Below, piece after piece: positions 53,250 to 60,537 of a stretch of 64,000 bases of DNA (positions are counted from its first letter, which is position 1; every line of letters begins with the position of its first letter). The translations under genes were made by a program, and so were the position numbers. The stretch is from an uncultured delta proteobacterium (GTDB lineage: Bacteria; Desulfobacterota; Desulfovibrionia; Desulfovibrionales; Desulfovibrionaceae), in assembly GCA_903843965.1 (NCBI GenBank), contig CAIMRY010000043.1, positions 62,001 through 126,000 of the forward strand, given 5' to 3'. The notes beneath the pieces were generated by a model that saw only the letters and a list, made by a program, of their open reading frames with translations, was not told the DNA's origin and made no database searches.

Positions 53250-54071
53250 CTACAGCCCCCAGTCCAGCCACACGCGCCAGGCGCTCACGCGGTCCCCGCG
53301 CAGCCAGAGCACGATGAACTTCTGGAAAACGGGCGTCGGCGAATAGCTGGTGCCGGGCACAGGCACGTGCTCCACGCCGGGGAACCCCCGGCGCGCGGCC
53401 TCCTCGCGGCTCATGGCCAGGCCCACACTGGCGGCGTAGAACCACATGGTCCCCTGCAGGCCCTTCTGGATGTGCTGCGGCTTGCCCAGCACCGCTTCGA
53501 CTTCCGTCGCCGTCATGCCGAGATGCAGGCCGCTCTCCGTGGCGAGGCCCGCATGCACGCCGGGCACGCGCGCGCACTTGTCGAGCACGCGCACCTCGCG
53601 CTTGCGGGCGCGGACCTGGATCTCGCTCACGCGCTGGCAGTTGTCCGGGCACTTGGACAGGGTGAACAGCGCAACCGTGTCGTCGCCGGGGCGGGAGGAG
53701 GCGTAGCAGAGCACGCGCTCCTCGTAGCCGCCCACGTTCAGGCGCGTAGCCGGGCCGAGCGTGCGCTTCACATCGTGGCGCAGGCTCTCGTCCACGGTCA
53801 GCGTGGCGTTTGCGTCTGGTCCGAAGCCCAGGAAGCGGTCATGCGCCTCGTCGAAGATGCGGTCGAATTCCTCGTCCGAAACCAACGTATCTTTGTAGCC
53901 ATAGTACCGCTCACCGCCTATCAAGGCGTAGTCGGAGTAAAATGAGGTCGCGCTGTACGGCCAGCGGTCAACGTATTCCGACCCGTGCGCCCAAAGCCCG
54001 GCCCAAGCCGAGCCAGGGCAAGCGAACAACGCACAAAAGGCCAAAAGCAGGATCCGGCTAGCGCACCACAC
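53250..54071 (-). CDS. Exported protein downstream of a Tlde1-like effector, possible immunity protein
   Basis: A 273-residue secreted protein I do not recognise. With the GTG at 54071 it has a textbook signal peptide (CASRILLLAFCALFACPGSAWA), and AAGGAG lies 9-10 nt upstream. Four or more cysteines (CYASSR, LSKCPDNCQR, DKCARVPG) may form disulfides; HLGMTATEVEAVLGKPQH (~190) resembles a small outer-membrane-assembly-like helix-turn motif. It overlaps the effector-like gene by 14 nt, so the two are coupled. A periplasmic location fits an immunity role against a peptidoglycan-acting toxin, but this is inference. Confidence 0.6.
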   Translation of the reverse strand: MWCASRILLLAFCALFACPGSAWAGLWAHGSEYVDRWPYSATSFYSDYALIGGERYYGYKDTLVSDEEFDRIFDEAHDRFLGFGPDANATLTVDESLRHDVKRTLGPATRLNVGGYEERVLCYASSRPGDDTVALFTLSKCPDNCQRVSEIQVRARKREVRVLDKCARVPGVHAGLATESGLHLGMTATEVEAVLGKPQHIQKGLQGTMWFYAASVGLAMSREEAARRGFPGVEHVPVPGTSYSPTPVFQKFIVLWLRGDRVSAWRVWLDWGL

Positions 54072-54738
54072 GGATTTTCGCTCCTTGAAGTTCTCGGATG
54101 GCCATGCGCTCATTCCAGTCCATGATGATGCAACCCTGGGAAGCTGTGCGGTCATTGGGGTCGTGCTTGCCCGCATGGATGTAGAAGGTGTCAGGATTGC
54201 GATCGGGAGCAATAATCTTCAGCCGAGCGCGCGTGGCGTCGTCGGGTTCGAGCTTGATGAGGTTCTCGCCCTTGCCGCGCGTATCCTTTGAACTCTCCGT
54301 GACCTCCCCGATGGTCCACGTGCCTTCGGGGATGACGCCGAGATCCTTCTTCCCCTGACTGTCGGGATCGTTCACATGACCCGGCGCGCCGGAATAGCCC
54401 TGGCCCACAAGCCGGTCCTCCATGTCCATGAGCGTGCCTTCCTTCTGGCTGTACACCAGGGCGATGCGCTTGTTCTCCTCGACCACGCTTGACGGCAGCA
54501 CGTAGTGCTTGCCGACTTTCTTACCCCGTAGCACCCCCACGCCAAGGGGGCTCTTGCGCAGGCCGCCGCCTGCATCCGTGGCGGTGTTGGCGTGGCTGTT
54601 GGCGGCATACTGCCCGAGCACATTGTACGGCTGCGGTTCCCCGCCCGCGCCGGGCTTCATGCCGATGCCTGCGGCGGCGGACTTGCCGTCCGGGCTGACC
54701 CTGGTCCAAATGCGCGTCTGTTCGCTGTTCGTCTCCAT
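54058..54738 (-). CDS. Tlde1/DUF2778-like L,D-transpeptidase-fold protein
   Basis: A 226-residue protein without a signal peptide. Residues ~105-215 look like the DUF2778/Tlde1 fold: GYSGAPGHVNDPDSQGKKDLGVIPEGTWTI in part, then FYIHAGKHDPNDRTASQGCIIMDW with the His and Cys of an L,D-transpeptidase-type site. Tlde1 proteins are type VI secretion effectors that attack peptidoglycan. The N-terminal ~100 residues (YAANSHANTATDAGGGLRKSPLG) may be a secretion or adaptor region. A perfect AAGGAGGT sits before the ATG at 54738. No T6SS genes are in the window. Confidence 0.7.
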   Translation of the reverse strand: METNSEQTRIWTRVSPDGKSAAAGIGMKPGAGGEPQPYNVLGQYAANSHANTATDAGGGLRKSPLGVGVLRGKKVGKHYVLPSSVVEENKRIALVYSQKEGTLMDMEDRLVGQGYSGAPGHVNDPDSQGKKDLGVIPEGTWTIGEVTESSKDTRGKGENLIKLEPDDATRARLKIIAPDRNPDTFYIHAGKHDPNDRTASQGCIIMDWNERMAIRELQGAKIRVVR

Positions 54739-54870
54739 AGCTGACCTCCTTTGGTCTTTCAATGGAGCAGAGCGCGGCTTCTATGTGCTGGACAAAAATC
54801 ACCCGTTTTTGGCCGGTAAAAAGACAAAAATACCCTCTTGACAGGGTGCGCGGGGGGCTTCCGCTCCCTC

Positions 54871-54902
54871 AAAAAAAGGCGGCCGCCCTGGGGCAGCCGC
54901 CT
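54871..54902 (-). terminator. Intrinsic terminator of the moeA-PBP gene
   Basis: On the minus strand AGGCGGC and GCCGCCT arms enclose a GC-rich loop and are followed by seven T. It begins 38 nt after the stop codon at 54941. Confidence 0.88.
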
Positions 54903-54940
54903 GAGTCTTTACGGCGTTGTTTGGTTCTGCTGGAGGCCGC

Positions 54941-56962
54941 CTACTCCCCCAGCCCGAAGCCCGGCTCCATGACCCGGCCCGTGAAGGTGGTTTCGTAGCC
55001 GCCCAGCGCGCGCATGCGCCCCTGGAACTGCGGGGTCGCGATGACCGCGCGCAGGGTCTGGATGCGCGGGTCGTCCAGATAGGCCACAGGCAGCACCAGA
55101 TCGTAGCGCTCGTGGGCCAGGGGCACGAAGCCCAGGTTCAGGGCCTTGGCCGCCGCAAAAATGCCCAGGCCGCAGTCCGCCGCGCCGGTGAGCACGTTCA
55201 CGGCCACGGCCATGTGCGTGAACTCCTCGCGGTCGTAGCCGCGCACCTGGTCCGGGCCGATGCCCGCCACGTTCAGGTGGTGGTCCAGCAGGATGCGCGT
55301 GCCCGCCCCGCGCTGGCGGTTGATGAAGTTGACCTCCGGCCTGGTCAGGTCGGCCACGCCCTGGATGTTCTTTGGGTTGCCTGCGGCCACGATGAGCCCC
55401 TGGTGGCGGATGGCCAGGTTCAGCACCACCAGGTCCAGTCCGGGCAGGTGCTTTTGCAGGAACGGGAAGTTGAAGTCCCTGGTCGCCGGGTCGAACAGGT
55501 GGCAGCCCGCGAACAGGGCCGAGCCGTTTTTGAGCGCCGTGAGCCCGCCCATGCTGCCCACGTGGCTGGACACCAGGCGCAGGGGCCGGGGCAGGCCCAT
55601 GAGCTCATTGGCCAGCAGATCCAGGATGTTGTCGTGGCTGCCGATGTGCACCAGGACCTTGTCCAGCCCGGCCAGGGGCACCAGCAGCTCGACCTCGATC
55701 TCGGCGTCCTGCTCCAGGCCCTCGCTCTGGGCCGGGATGCGCGTGACGGCCTGGGCGCGGGTCAGGCTGGTGATGAGCCCGGCTCCACGAGCCAGGGGGG
55801 AGGCCACAAAGCCCGCCCCCACCTTGCCCACGGCCAGGCGCACGATCTCCTCCATGCCCGGGCGCGAGGGCGTCTTGCGCGCCAGCCGCGCGCGGATCTT
55901 CTGCCTGCCGGGGCTTTCCTGGCGCACCAGCCAGCGCACGATGGGCTCCAGCACGTCCTCCAGGCAGACCACGGCGCTGACCGGATAGCCCGGCGCGCCC
56001 ACCAGCAAACGTCCGCGTAATTCGCCCGCCAGTTTGCTGGTGGTCAGGCCCAGCAGGGTGGGCTTGCCCGGCATCACGGAGATGCCGTGGCAGAGAACGT
56101 CGCCAAAGGCCTCGAAGGTGCTGCGGGTGTAGTCCTTGCTCCCGGCGGAGGAGCCCGCGCCCACCACCACGATGTGCGCCCCGCTTTGCAGGGCCTGGGT
56201 CACGGCGGCGCGCAGGGCCTCGGGCCGGTCGGGCACGGGCGCGGTCCAGCTGGCGTGTGCCCCCCAGGAGCTGGCGATGGCGCGGAAGACCTGGGAGTTG
56301 GACTCGATGACCTGGCCGGGGCCGGGCGTGGGCTGGTCGAGGAAGTTCAGCACCTCGTCGCCGGTGGGGATGAAGGTCAGGCGCACGCGCTCCCACACCG
56401 GCACCTCGAAGATGCCTGCGGCCAGAAGCGCGCCTAGGTCGTAGGCCGAGAGGGTGTGGTTCTGCGGCAACAAGAGCTCCGTGGCCACGATGTCCTCGCC
56501 GATGCGCCGCACGTGCTGCCACGGGAAGGCCGGGGCCTCGATGCGCACGCTGGTGTCGTCCACCTGCTCCACGTGCTCGATCATGATGACCGCATCCATG
56601 CCGACGCCCATCAGGGTAGGCAGGCTGTGGCCGGTGTTCACGGGCGCATAGTCTTGGCCCAGGCGCAGGGTCGCGGGGCTGCCCTCCCGCGCGGCGAAGG
56701 TGGCGGTGGAGGAAACGGCGATGCCGTCCATGGCTGCGGCGTGGAAGGTGGGCGAGGAGCAGCGCGCGAAGATGGGCCCGCTGGTGACGCGGCCCAGGGC
56801 CTCGTGCGCCGGGATGAGCTCCTCGCGGATGAGCTTCAGGCGGCCCGCCTCGCCGATGGCGTCACGGGCGCGGGCCACGGCCTCCTGCGGGGGGATGGTG
56901 GAGAGGTAGACGTTGCGGTCGATGTTTTGATCGGGCTTCTGGTCGGCGTTCGGGTCAGGCAT
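54941..56962 (-). CDS. MoeA-type molybdopterin protein fused to a periplasmic-binding-like domain
   Basis: A 673-residue fusion. Residues ~20-430 are MoeA (molybdenum insertion into molybdopterin), with TFHAAAMDGIAV (~75), IPTGDEVLNF (~210), VVVGAGSSAGSKDYTR (~270) and LLVGAPGYPVSAVVCLED (~350). Residues ~440-660 resemble a PBP-like domain (LVHIGSHDNILDLLANEL ... NFINRQRGAGTRILLDHHL ... GLGIFAAAKALNLGFVPL). This fusion occurs in sulfate reducers and other anaerobes; the second domain may sense molybdate/tungstate or another anion (inference). Ends in an intrinsic terminator. Confidence 0.92.
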   Translation of the reverse strand: MPDPNADQKPDQNIDRNVYLSTIPPQEAVARARDAIGEAGRLKLIREELIPAHEALGRVTSGPIFARCSSPTFHAAAMDGIAVSSTATFAAREGSPATLRLGQDYAPVNTGHSLPTLMGVGMDAVIMIEHVEQVDDTSVRIEAPAFPWQHVRRIGEDIVATELLLPQNHTLSAYDLGALLAAGIFEVPVWERVRLTFIPTGDEVLNFLDQPTPGPGQVIESNSQVFRAIASSWGAHASWTAPVPDRPEALRAAVTQALQSGAHIVVVGAGSSAGSKDYTRSTFEAFGDVLCHGISVMPGKPTLLGLTTSKLAGELRGRLLVGAPGYPVSAVVCLEDVLEPIVRWLVRQESPGRQKIRARLARKTPSRPGMEEIVRLAVGKVGAGFVASPLARGAGLITSLTRAQAVTRIPAQSEGLEQDAEIEVELLVPLAGLDKVLVHIGSHDNILDLLANELMGLPRPLRLVSSHVGSMGGLTALKNGSALFAGCHLFDPATRDFNFPFLQKHLPGLDLVVLNLAIRHQGLIVAAGNPKNIQGVADLTRPEVNFINRQRGAGTRILLDHHLNVAGIGPDQVRGYDREEFTHMAVAVNVLTGAADCGLGIFAAAKALNLGFVPLAHERYDLVLPVAYLDDPRIQTLRAVIATPQFQGRMRALGGYETTFTGRVMEPGFGLGE

Positions 56963-57113
56963 GCTGGCCTCCGTGGTATGTCGGTCTTGGCATACTTTTG
57001 CCCGAGCGCGGCCAAGGCTGTCAAGGAATCTCAGTGATTCTGGGCAAAAGCCTGGTGAAAATCGGCCTGCCAGCCAGGCCGTCAGCGCCAGCCGTCAACG
57101 TGGGCCGTGAGCC

Positions 57114-57190
57114 CAGGCCATCAATGCAGGCAGTCAACCCAGGCAGTCAACCCTGGCCGCCAGCGCAGGCCGCAAGCGCAGGCGTCAGCG
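57114..57190. repeat. 13-bp tandem array over the mltG stop codon
   Basis: Six 13-nt units of the type CAGGCAGTCAACC (two identical in a row), with weaker units back to about 57070. The last unit covers the mltG stop codon (57185-57187), so the array starts inside the gene's end. Confidence 0.88.
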
Positions 57191-58306
57191 CAGCGTCGAC
57201 CGGTAGGTGTCCCTGTTCCTGTGGCGCTGGAAGCGCGTCACGGCCCGGTTGTGCTCGTCAAGGGTGCTGGAGAATTCGTGGGTGCCGTCGCCCCTGGCCA
57301 CGAAGTAGAGGTAGGTGTTGGCCTCGGGGTTCATGGCGGCCCTGAGCGCATCGAGCCCGGGCGAGCAGATGGGGCCGGGCGGCAGGCCCCCGTGGATGTA
57401 GGTGTTGTATGGGTTGGCCGGGTCCAGCAGGTGCGCGCGCTTGAGGTCGCCGTCAAAGCTTTCGCCCAGGCCGTAGATGGTGGTGGGGTCGCATTGCAGG
57501 CGCATGCCGATGCGCAGCCTGTTGGCGAAGACCCCGGCTATGCGCGGGCGCTCGAACCCCGCGCCGGTTTCGCGCTCCACCAGGGAGGCCAGGATGACGA
57601 TGCGCCGCAGCTCGCCGACCGGGGGCAGGCCCTGGGGCCACAGTTTCTTGGCCTGGCGCGAGAATTCCTTGAGCATGGCCTCCACCTCGGCCGTGCCGTT
57701 GTCGTCGAAGCTTTTGGGCAGCTGGTAGGTCTGGGGGAAGAGGTAGCCCTCGGCCCCTTCGGCAGGGGTTGCGGGGATGGCGTAGCGCTCCAGCAGGGTG
57801 GCGTTGCGCATGGCCTGGGCAAAGCCCTCGCGGCTGGCCAGGCCCTCGGCCTCGAAAAGTTTGGCCGTGGCCCACCAGCTCAACCCCTCGCGCACCTGGA
57901 CGCGGTGCTGCAGGCCGCCGGTGGTGGTCAGCACGCGCAATATCTCCTGCGCGGTCCAGCCGGAGTTCAGCAAAAACTCGCCGGCCCGGGCCGAGGCCAG
58001 GCGGTGCTGCAGCTTGGCCAGGGCGAGGAAGGCCCGGGCGTTGCGGAGGATGTCCTGGCGCTCCAGGTCGGCGGCGATGGCGGGCAGGCTGGCGCCCGGA
58101 CGGATGAGCACCACGGCCTCGCGGCCGGGGGTCTGGGCCGGGCCGAGGAGCAGCGCCAGGGCCAGGCCCACGGCCAGGGCCGCAGCCAGCATCAGCCCGG
58201 CCAGGGTCCACAGGAACAGCTTCAGGCGGGATTTTGGGCGATCCAGGTTTCCAGGATCTGCACCGCCGCCTGGCTGTCCAGTCTCTCTTTGCGTTTCCGG
58301 CTGCAC
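57185..58306 (-). CDS. mltG: Endolytic murein transglycosylase MltG
   Basis: Membrane-bound endolytic transglycosylase that releases nascent glycan strands and sets their length (373 residues). One membrane helix (FLWTLAGLMLAAALAVGLALAL, ~31-52) precedes LysM-like and YceG domains. The catalytic Glu lies in ILASLVERETGAG (~245), followed by IAGVFANRLRIGMRLQCDPTTIYGLG and GGLPPGPICSPGLDALRAAMNP. The start is a GTG at 58306 with AAGGAGG 7 nt before it, inside yqgF: an 85-nt overlap. The C-terminal few codons come from the 13-bp array. Confidence 0.93.
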   Translation of the reverse strand: MQPETQRETGQPGGGADPGNLDRPKSRLKLFLWTLAGLMLAAALAVGLALALLLGPAQTPGREAVVLIRPGASLPAIAADLERQDILRNARAFLALAKLQHRLASARAGEFLLNSGWTAQEILRVLTTTGGLQHRVQVREGLSWWATAKLFEAEGLASREGFAQAMRNATLLERYAIPATPAEGAEGYLFPQTYQLPKSFDDNGTAEVEAMLKEFSRQAKKLWPQGLPPVGELRRIVILASLVERETGAGFERPRIAGVFANRLRIGMRLQCDPTTIYGLGESFDGDLKRAHLLDPANPYNTYIHGGLPPGPICSPGLDALRAAMNPEANTYLYFVARGDGTHEFSSTLDEHNRAVTRFQRHRNRDTYRSTLR

Positions 58307-58635
58307 AGACCGGCCTCCTTCAACTGCTCCTCCGCCGCGACGGAGCTTAAGCGTTCGTCCACAAGATGCACGGGGCAGCCGACGCGCCGGGCCAGGCTCT
58401 CGGCAAAGTTGCGCGCCTGGCGGGTGGTCAGGGAGTCCCCGCCCTCCAGGGTCAGCGGCAGGCCCACGACCACGGCCCCCACGCCCTCGGCCTCGATCAG
58501 GCCGACCAGCGTCTCGAACAGGTCATCGCGCGTGGTGCGCTCGATGCTCTTGCGGGCAAAGGCCATGCGGCCCTCGGGGTCGGTGATGGCCAGGCCCACG
58601 CGTTTGGTGCCGTAGTCGATGCCGAGCGTGCGCAT
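58222..58635 (-). CDS. yqgF: Holliday-junction resolvase-like nuclease YqgF
   Basis: A 137-residue RNase-H-fold protein (YqgF/RuvX) involved in 16S rRNA 5'-end maturation and possibly junction resolution. Motifs: LGIDYGTKRVGLA (~3-15), VVGLPLTLEGGDS (~57), HLVDERLSS (~95) and DSQAAVQILETWI (~118). The ATG at 58635 starts the family; the longer frame is unrelated. It lies just before mltG. Confidence 0.94.
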   Translation of the reverse strand: MRTLGIDYGTKRVGLAITDPEGRMAFARKSIERTTRDDLFETLVGLIEAEGVGAVVVGLPLTLEGGDSLTTRQARNFAESLARRVGCPVHLVDERLSSVAAEEQLKEAGLCSRKRKERLDSQAAVQILETWIAQNPA

Positions 58636-59201
58636 GGTTTTGCCGCCTTGTGCCGCGCGGTCCCGGTGGTTCACGGGAGCCTGCGCGCGGCGGCGCGAGT
58701 GTGCGTCGACTGGGGTTGCGCTGTCAATGGATTTTGGGAGGGAGGGGGCTGGAACGCTCACGCGGCAATTCTCTGGATGCGCGCGCGGCACCGTCTCGGC
58801 CATTGGGCCTGCGCGAATCCACGAGCCTGTGCAAAGTCACGGCGACCGTTGTGGGGTGAGTGGGCGTCCTGCTTTCGAGGGATTGCGTGGGCCAGGCAGG
58901 GTTCAGGCGGGGCCGCTCGCCTGGTGCGAATCCGAGCAGCGCCATTTGTGGGGTGTTGACCTGCGCGGGGTGGTGCGTGCGCCAGGGAGCCGCCCATACC
59001 TGCATCGGCCCATCTGCCAATCGGCCCACTGGTTCCTCGTCACAGCGTCCCATCTGACTATCGGGCACGGCCAGGTGAATCCGTGCGTCCGCGTCCTTTT
59101 CGCCCGCCCTGCCGGAGCCCACCGGCACGGGCAGGCCTTGTTTTCGCTCCGCCCGCGATGTATGGGTGCATGTCCGCACACCGACACGCGAGAGAGCGCC
59201 C
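58636..59201. other. 566-nt region without a recognisable gene
   Basis: Between yqgF (minus strand) and the signal peptidase gene (plus strand) I see only shadow frames rich in Arg/Pro. The two divergent genes should have their promoters here, but none stands out. TGTGGGGTG occurs twice (near 58851 and 58947). Confidence 0.7.
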
Positions 59202-60053
59202 ATGCACCTGAGCCTGCCGCGAAAACAAGCCCCCGGCGACAAGGCCGCCAGACCGCGCAAGCCCTGGCTGGCCGGGCTGCTGTCCTTTCTTGTTCCCGGC
59301 CTGGGCCAGGTGTACAATGGTCAGACCCGCCGGGGCCTGATCCTGCTCGGCCTTGCAGCCGGGTGGCAGGCCCTGGGCATCGGCGCGGCAGAGGCCTTCC
59401 GCTGGTGGGTCGTGTCCCTGGCCGGGTATTTACTGCTGTGCTGCGCCGTTGGGCTCGACGCCCTGCGCATGGCCAAACCCCTCCAAAACTTTCGCCCCGG
59501 CCCGAAAAACAGCGCCATCCTGTACACGGGCTGCGTGGTGGCCCTGGCCACTGTTTCGCTCGTGGCGGGCCTGGCCGAGGACGCCTACTACCCGGTGTAC
59601 GCCGTGACCCAGACCTCCATGCGGCCCACCCTGCGCACGGGCGATCACCTGCGCTGCGAGGCCCTGCGCCCGCGCGACATTATTCGCCGGGGCCAGCTGG
59701 TGATCTTCCAGTACCCGTCGGAGCACTCGCTGATCTTCGTCAAGCGCGTGGTGGGCCTGCCGGGCGAGGTGGTGGAGGTGGAGGACGGCCTGGTCTACAT
59801 CAACGGCGACCCCATCGAGGAAGGCTACTACGCCGTGCGCAACCGGGGCTCCAAGAGCCTGGACATGCCCGCCGCGCGCCTGGCCCCGGACGAGTACTAC
59901 GTCATGGGCGACAACCGCTACGCCACGTTTGACTCGCGCAGCTACGGGCCGGTGAACCGGGCGCGCATGCTGGCCACCCCGCTGTACATCGTCTACTCTG
60001 TGGGCGACGACGGCGTCTGGCGCGGCGACCGCATCGGGCTGCCGGCCAGGTAG
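59202..60053 (+). CDS. lepB: Signal peptidase I with an N-terminal TM2-like domain
   Basis: S26-family signal peptidase that removes signal peptides at the periplasmic face (283 residues). Residues ~20-105 form a TM2-like helix hairpin (LAGLLSFLVPGLGQVYNGQTRRGLILLGLAAG), unusual for LepB. The catalytic Ser is in VTQTSMRPTLRTGD (~145), the general-base Lys in IFVKRVVGLPGE (~185), and the box E motif is YVMGDNRYATFDSRSYGPV (~240). The ATG at 59202 has GAGAG at a normal distance; a GTG upstream is less likely. Monocistronic. Confidence 0.9.
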   Translation: MHLSLPRKQAPGDKAARPRKPWLAGLLSFLVPGLGQVYNGQTRRGLILLGLAAGWQALGIGAAEAFRWWVVSLAGYLLLCCAVGLDALRMAKPLQNFRPGPKNSAILYTGCVVALATVSLVAGLAEDAYYPVYAVTQTSMRPTLRTGDHLRCEALRPRDIIRRGQLVIFQYPSEHSLIFVKRVVGLPGEVVEVEDGLVYINGDPIEEGYYAVRNRGSKSLDMPAARLAPDEYYVMGDNRYATFDSRSYGPVNRARMLATPLYIVYSVGDDGVWRGDRIGLPAR

Positions 60054-60207
60054 GCGGCCTCCCGATATTTTATTGTGGCAACGCGGGAATGACCCGCGCC
60101 AAGCGCGCCGGGTCGGCCTCCCTGCAGCCGGATGCCGGGCAGGCCGTTGAAGCACACCGTTGACGCAGGCCTGGCGGCGCGCCATCGGACATCAAAAGGA
60201 GCAGGAC

Positions 60208-60378
60208 ATGGCTGACGTGACCATCATACGGGATGCGGCAGGACGCGCGATCTTCGTGGAGACCCGCGAGGATGCTGGAAGCAAAGGCGTCAAGGTGACC
60301 ACCCAGGAGGCCAGCACGACCCTTGGCACGGTGAGCGGCACCAGGATCGTGGGCGTGCGCTACGAAGAGAAGCGGTAG
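60208..60378 (+). CDS. Small hypothetical protein (56 residues)
   Basis: A short protein (DVTIIRDAAGRAIFVETREDAG ... VKVTTQEASTTLGTVSGTRIVGVRYEEKR) with an alternating pattern that suggests a small beta fold. AAAGGAGCAGGAC precedes the ATG, a strong ribosome site, so translation is likely. No family recognised. A repeat array follows its stop. Confidence 0.55.
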   Translation: MADVTIIRDAAGRAIFVETREDAGSKGVKVTTQEASTTLGTVSGTRIVGVRYEEKR

Positions 60379-60402
60379 GCCCCAGGGCGGCGCAGCCAGG
60401 AC

Positions 60403-60512
60403 CGCCGGACCGGCATCAGACCAGCCGGATGAGCCAGACCGGCCAGACCGGTCAGCTTGGCCAGACCGACCAGACAGGTCGAATCGGTCGAATCGGTCGT
60501 ATCGGCCCCGGC
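60403..60512. repeat. Degenerate arrays between the small ORF and the sensor kinase gene
   Basis: Units of GGCCAGACCGGTCAG-like sequence (about 60403-60478) are followed by three copies of GAATCGGTC (about 60480-60506). It starts 25 nt after the stop codon at 60378 and ends 26 nt from the kinase stop at 60538. Confidence 0.82.
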
Positions 60513-60537
60513 CCGGCGAACCCAAATCCAGACAGCC

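Noticed and set aside
54800-54850. Plus-strand promoter from TTGACA near 54836
   Set aside because: No suitable -10 box follows and no plus-strand gene starts there.
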